Shown: one piece after another, positions 6,200 through 8,418 of the stretch
Numbering within the stretch: the stretch's first letter is position 1
Layout: every line of letters starts with the position of its first letter
NCBI GenBank assembly: GCA_903829855.1
Contig: CAIKRN010000130.1
Coordinates: forward strand, 1 to 8,418
Source of the DNA: an uncultured Opitutia bacterium
GTDB lineage: Bacteria > Verrucomicrobiota > Verrucomicrobiia > Opitutales > UBA953
Length of the DNA: 8,418 nucleotides
Reading direction: 5' to 3'
Notes under the pieces: generated by a model
The model's database searches: none
What the model was told of the DNA's origin: nothing
Seen by the model: only the letters and a program-made list of their open reading frames with translations
Position numbers and translations under genes: made by a program

Positions 6200-6985
6200 T
6201 TAGCCCCAAGGGTTAACTTTCAGTTTTTCGAGGCGGTGTCTGGGGATGCCGAGGATGCATTCACCGACCTTGAGACGGCTGAGCTCGGTCACGAGTTGAC
6301 TGCCGGGGGTCGCGAGCGGTTGGCCGAAATGATTAAGCGGCATCGGGCGATCGGAGGGAGCGGGCTGGGTGACATCCGTGGCGAGTAACGCCTGCGCCAT
6401 CGCCTTGAGGCAGCGCTTGAAGAAGTGATAGAAGTCGATGTGCGCGTGGAAGAGCGCGAACAAATCATCATCGAGCGTACTGGGCGACTGACAGGTAACG
6501 ATGAGCGTGAACCCCGATTGCACGGCGGTACGCAGCAGGATGCCAAACGTGGATAGCGCCGAGGACTGATGCGAGATGTCGACGACGAGATATCGTCGCG
6601 GACCGGGCGTAAGCGGGTGCTTCGTGAGCTCGTAATAAAGGGAGCGCAGCAAGAGGTCACACATCGCATCGCGACCGGGGCGGGCGCAGGCAAGCGTGGC
6701 CAACGCAGAAGACTGCAAGAGGTCCGGCGCGGGGGAGGCCGCATTCGGGCTCGAGACGCCGAAGGTCTCCTCGCCGTAGACTTCGCGGCGGAGCCCAGGG
6801 ATCTTGGCGCCGATGACATCGGCATAATCGATGACGAGCACCTGGGCACCTGAAGCGACCAGCCCGGGCAGGATGGCCTCGCGCAGGAGGTGGGATTTGC
6901 CGGCGCCAGCCGCACCTGAAATAAGTACATGCCCTGCCCCTATCACCGCTTGGGTGTGCTTCGGAGTCCAGACGGCGAGATTCAT
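6200..6985 (-). CDS. compact P-loop ATPase of the HerA/FtsK/TraD kind
   Basis: The 261-residue cytoplasmic protein has no signal peptide or membrane segment. A Walker A motif GAAGAGKS lies at 24-31, only about 20 residues from the start, after a short N-terminal strand. Strand VLVIDYADV (49-57) resembles the Asp-bearing second strand of HerA/DUF87 and TraD ATPases. RYLVVDISH (131-139) is the apparent Walker B with Asp136; the usual next residue, Glu, is Ile. IVTCQSPS (162-169) fits the sensor-Gln motif of this group, and the C-terminus (LSRLKVGECILGIPRHRLEKLKV, 235-257) resembles the Leu-x-x-Gly-Glu end common in VirD4/TraD and HerA proteins. It lacks the membrane domain of a coupling protein and the HAS-barrel of HerA. 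It stands alone between two repeat blocks, with no relaxase, nuclease or secretion gene in the window. An AAA-type or generic P-loop NTPase is the alternative. It is certainly coding; the family call is moderate. Confidence 0.85.
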   Translation of the reverse strand: MNLAVWTPKHTQAVIGAGHVLISGAAGAGKSHLLREAILPGLVASGAQVLVIDYADVIGAKIPGLRREVYGEETFGVSSPNAASPAPDLLQSSALATLACARPGRDAMCDLLLRSLYYELTKHPLTPGPRRYLVVDISHQSSALSTFGILLRTAVQSGFTLIVTCQSPSTLDDDLFALFHAHIDFYHFFKRCLKAMAQALLATDVTQPAPSDRPMPLNHFGQPLATPGSQLVTELSRLKVGECILGIPRHRLEKLKVNPWG

Positions 6986-7055
6986 GAGGGCAGATGGGAG
7001 GGTAAAGCGGATAAGAAGGCAAGGGAGACGAATTGGAGCATGGAGTATCGGGTAT
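6986..7055 (-). other. unique leader region of the ATPase gene
   Basis: Seventy bases separate the ATPase start codon from the head of the next repeat unit. The 20 bases before the ATG contain 17 pyrimidines and no Shine-Dalgarno sequence. I find no convincing -35/-10 pair. Confidence 0.5.
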
Positions 7056-7118
7056 AGGCAGCGCTAGGCGTGTTCTTTATTCTTGGTTCATTGTTTTTGC
7101 AGCGGTCTCAAGGGTGGG

Positions 7119-7131
7119 GCGGCTAAGCCGC
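7119..7131 (+). repeat. class 2 palindrome, GCGGC stem (unit 4)
   Basis: GCGGC, loop TAA and GCCGC, followed by GAGGTGGAAGCGGTTGG. The same form occurs at 8296-8308. Confidence 0.65.
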
Positions 7132-7226
7132 GAGGTGGAAGCGGTTGGCGGTTAGCGGTTGGGAATACAGAGAGGCAGCGGCAGAGAATAGGAGGTCGAT
7201 TGAGGTGCGCATGTCTGTCCGCGAAC

Positions 7227-7253
7227 GGACGGCTGGGGACAGCCGTCCCTACC
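7227..7253 (-). repeat. REP-like hairpin, type A (unit 4)
   Basis: GGACGGCTG (7227-7235), loop GGGA (7236-7239) and CAGCCGTCC (7240-7248) form a perfect 9-bp stem followed by CTACC (7249-7253). Confidence 0.88.
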
Positions 7254-7256
7254 CAG

Positions 7257-7271
7257 CGCGACGGAGTCGCG
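7257..7271 (+). repeat. class 2 palindrome, CGCGAC stem
   Basis: CGCGAC, loop GGA and GTCGCG form a 6-bp perfect stem, followed by AGGGGG and AGCGGTTGGC. It occupies the position held by a different stem (CGACGGC) at 237-253 and by a weak GGC/GCC stem near 5882-5890. Confidence 0.7.
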
Positions 7272-7314
7272 AGGGGGCAGCGGTTGGCAGGTGGGAGCGC
7301 AGGAGAGGCAGCTA

Positions 7315-7340
7315 GGGCAGCACGCGGTGCTGCCCCTACC
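7315..7340 (-). repeat. REP-like hairpin, type C, downstream of the LamG-like gene
   Basis: GGGCAGCAC (7315-7323), loop GCG and GTGCTGCCC (7327-7335), then CTACC. It is identical in stem, loop and tag to 5943-5968. It lies 37 bp past the stop codon of the secreted LamG-like gene, so it would sit in the 3' end of that transcript. No T-run follows on the minus strand. Bases 7341-7377 hold nothing else I can identify. Confidence 0.88.
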
Positions 7341-7377
7341 CTGGAGACAGCCCGCCAGCAGCTCCCCACGCGTCGGC

Positions 7378-8145
7378 TTACTTAGCCGATGCGCTGTAGA
7401 TCTTGAGGTCGTCGAACTGGCCGGTGTGACCAGGAGCCTGGCCGGCGACGCCGAATTCGTAACGCGACTTAGTTTCGTGGGCGATGCCGGAAGACTTGAG
7501 GTAACCGACGGGCTTACCATCAAGGACGACGCGGATTTGGTCGGCGACGATTTCGACGACAAGATTCTGCCATTCGCCCAGCTTGACGTCGGCCGGGAAG
7601 GTGGCCGAACGACCGACCAGGAGTTTCTGACCTTCGGCCTTCGTGTCAGGATTGAGGAGTAAGGCGCGAATCTCGTTCTTCATGCCGCCATCTTTCTCAT
7701 CGATGATCTGGACGGAGCCCTTCTTGGTCTTGGCGTCATAACGAACCTGCGCGCGGCAGATGTGGCCGTAGTGGCAACCCGTGTACTTGCGGTCATCGAG
7801 TTCGACGTCGACCATCGAGGCGCCATCAAGCTTGATGCGGACTTCGACCACCGAGTCCTTAGTCGGAACTTCGAGACCGTAAACGGCAGCGTGGGCAGTG
7901 ATGACTCCCTTGCCGTCCTTGGTCGGCTCGTTCTTCAGGCGAGTCTGCACGCCGACGAGGGCGCCATCGGCGACCTTGAAAGTATCGACCACGCGCACCC
8001 AGCGCTTGTCGGGCGTGCCGGAGAAATCGTCGGAAAAGATCAGCTCGCCCTTCTTGGCGATGGAGTCAGCCGGAATCGCCGGGAGCTTAGGAGCATCGGC
8101 CGCGAAAGCGGTGGCGACAAGGAGGAGCGGGAGGAGGGAGCGCAT
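7378..8145 (-). CDS. secreted LamG/DUF1080-like (concanavalin-type) protein
   Basis: I chose the ATG at 8145 because it gives a compact Sec signal peptide (MRSLLPLLLVATAFAADAP, cleavage near residue 16) and a 255-residue protein. The upstream ATG at 8190 and the frame reaching 8268 would read through a G-tract leader and into a repeat. The mature part resembles the concanavalin-like fold of DUF1080/LamG proteins: LIFSDDFSG near 35-43, DTFKVADGALVG near 54-65, an EWQNLVVEIVADQIRVVLDG strand pair at 181-200, the AHETKSRYEFGV stretch near 202-213, and a final GQFDDLKIYSA. Related domains bind or hydrolyse sugars in exported proteins. I see no certain catalytic residues, so a binding role is as likely as an enzymatic one. 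It appears to be a single-gene unit flanked by repeats. Confidence 0.88.
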   Translation of the reverse strand: MRSLLPLLLVATAFAADAPKLPAIPADSIAKKGELIFSDDFSGTPDKRWVRVVDTFKVADGALVGVQTRLKNEPTKDGKGVITAHAAVYGLEVPTKDSVVEVRIKLDGASMVDVELDDRKYTGCHYGHICRAQVRYDAKTKKGSVQIIDEKDGGMKNEIRALLLNPDTKAEGQKLLVGRSATFPADVKLGEWQNLVVEIVADQIRVVLDGKPVGYLKSSGIAHETKSRYEFGVAGQAPGHTGQFDDLKIYSASAK

Positions 8146-8153
8146 GTGTTTTA

Positions 8154-8185
8154 GGGGTAGGGGTAGGGATAGGGGTTGGGGTAGG
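8154..8185 (+). promoter_or_regulatory. G-tract array (possible G-quadruplex) in the leader of the LamG-like gene
   Basis: Five runs of three or four G (8154-8157, 8160-8163, 8166-8168, 8172-8175, 8178-8181) are separated by two- or three-base loops (TA, TA, ATA, TT). This matches the usual G-quadruplex pattern on the + strand, which is the template strand of the gene. The mRNA would carry the complementary C-rich run from about 9 to 40 bases before the start codon. Its GGTAGGGG steps also resemble the hairpin tag. A regulatory role is inference. Confidence 0.6.
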
Positions 8186-8232
8186 TCCATCAAGGGGGAA
8201 GTGCTAGCATGGGGACACGGGGCAAACATGAG

Positions 8233-8418
8233 AGGCAGCGCTAGGCGTGTTTTTCGTTCTTGGTTCATTGTTTTTGCAGCGGTCTCAAGGTAGGGGCGGC
8301 TAAGCCGCGAGGTGGAAGCGGTTGGCGGTTAGCGGTTGGGAATACAGAGAGGCAGCGGCAGAGAATAGGAGGTCGATTGAGGTGCGCATCTCCGTCCGCG
8401 AACGGACGGCTGGGGACA
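8233..8418 (+). repeat. composite repeat unit 5, cut by the window edge
   Basis: The copy begins AGGCAGCGCTAGGCGTG and is nearly identical to the unit at 7056. The class 2 palindrome GCGGC-TAA-GCCGC is at 8296-8308. The terminal type A hairpin is cut: the left arm GGACGGCTG (8404-8412), loop GGGA (8413-8416) and the first two bases of the right arm are present. It starts 88 bp upstream of the LamG-like start codon. Confidence 0.93.

Larger units (their letters stand above)
7056..7253 (+). repeat. composite repeat unit 4
   Basis: This complete copy begins with AGGCAGCGCTAGGCGTG and ends in the type A hairpin. It is nearly identical to the truncated unit at 8233 (about four differences over the shared 160 bases). 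With that unit it forms a subfamily marked by ACAGAGAGGCAGCGGCAGAG and AGGAGGTCGATTGAGG. It lies upstream of the ATPase gene. Confidence 0.93.

Noticed and set aside
5831..6388. A 185-residue + strand frame crossing the repeat block into the 3' end of the ATPase gene.
   Set aside because: It translates the REP-like hairpins and then the antisense of the ATPase gene, with no coherent domain.
6200..6985. Conjugative coupling protein (VirD4/TraD).
   Set aside because: It is too short, lacks the N-terminal membrane segments and has no mobilisation genes nearby. Only the ATPase-core resemblance is supported.
7056..7253. Insertion sequence with terminal inverted repeats.
   Set aside because: No transposase, no matching terminal inverted repeats at the unit ends, and no clear target-site duplication. 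A non-autonomous REP-like mosaic fits better.
8146..8268. Longer N-terminus of the LamG-like protein (start at 8190 or beyond).
   Set aside because: It would place a low-complexity LPQPLSLPLPLK stretch, and further up repeat-derived residues, before an otherwise normal signal peptide. The ATG at 8145 is the better start.

Overview
The window is a GC-rich bacterial segment, most likely from the Verrucomicrobiota (an Opitutae-like lineage is my guess; a planctomycete is less likely). The argument is the gene pair at its centre: a multidomain PSCyt1/DUF1587/DUF1595/DUF1592/DUF1588/DUF1585 protein followed by a Tat-exported DUF1552 (HxxSHH) protein. This pairing is typical of the Planctomycetes-Verrucomicrobia group. 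All five genes I accept lie on the minus strand, and none has a visible Shine-Dalgarno sequence.

Reading in the direction of transcription (right to left): a truncated long repeat unit at the right edge (8233-8418); a C-rich leader and a secreted LamG/DUF1080-like protein (8145-7378); a repeat block (7056-7340); a compact stand-alone P-loop ATPase of the HerA/FtsK/TraD kind (6985-6200); a larger repeat block (5678-6162); a tight three-gene operon of exported proteins (5590-536: cytochrome-type DUF1592 protein, DUF1552 protein, and a 397-residue secreted protein of unknown family); and a tandem repeat block at the left edge (1-474).

The most interesting content is not a gene. Every gap between transcription units holds a composite repeat of about 198 bp, always in the same orientation. 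Five copies are visible, two of them in a 240-bp tandem duplication. The repeat is modular. Its most striking module is a short perfect or near-perfect palindrome whose + strand copy ends in CTACC, so that on the minus strand each reads GGTAG followed by a hairpin. Four quite different stem sequences share this tag, and three of them follow one another within 100 bp. This is the architecture of REP sequences (GTAG tetranucleotide plus palindrome) mobilised by REP-associated tyrosine transposases, with mosaics like BIMEs. A second palindrome class with a different tag (GAGGTGG or GAGGGGG) and 7-bp microrepeats make up the rest. No transposase is present in the window, so the elements would be non-autonomous here.

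The three-gene operon probably forms a periplasmic or cell-surface redox/hydrolytic module. Its exact substrate is unknown, and nothing in the window fixes it. The ATPase has no recognisable partner nearby.
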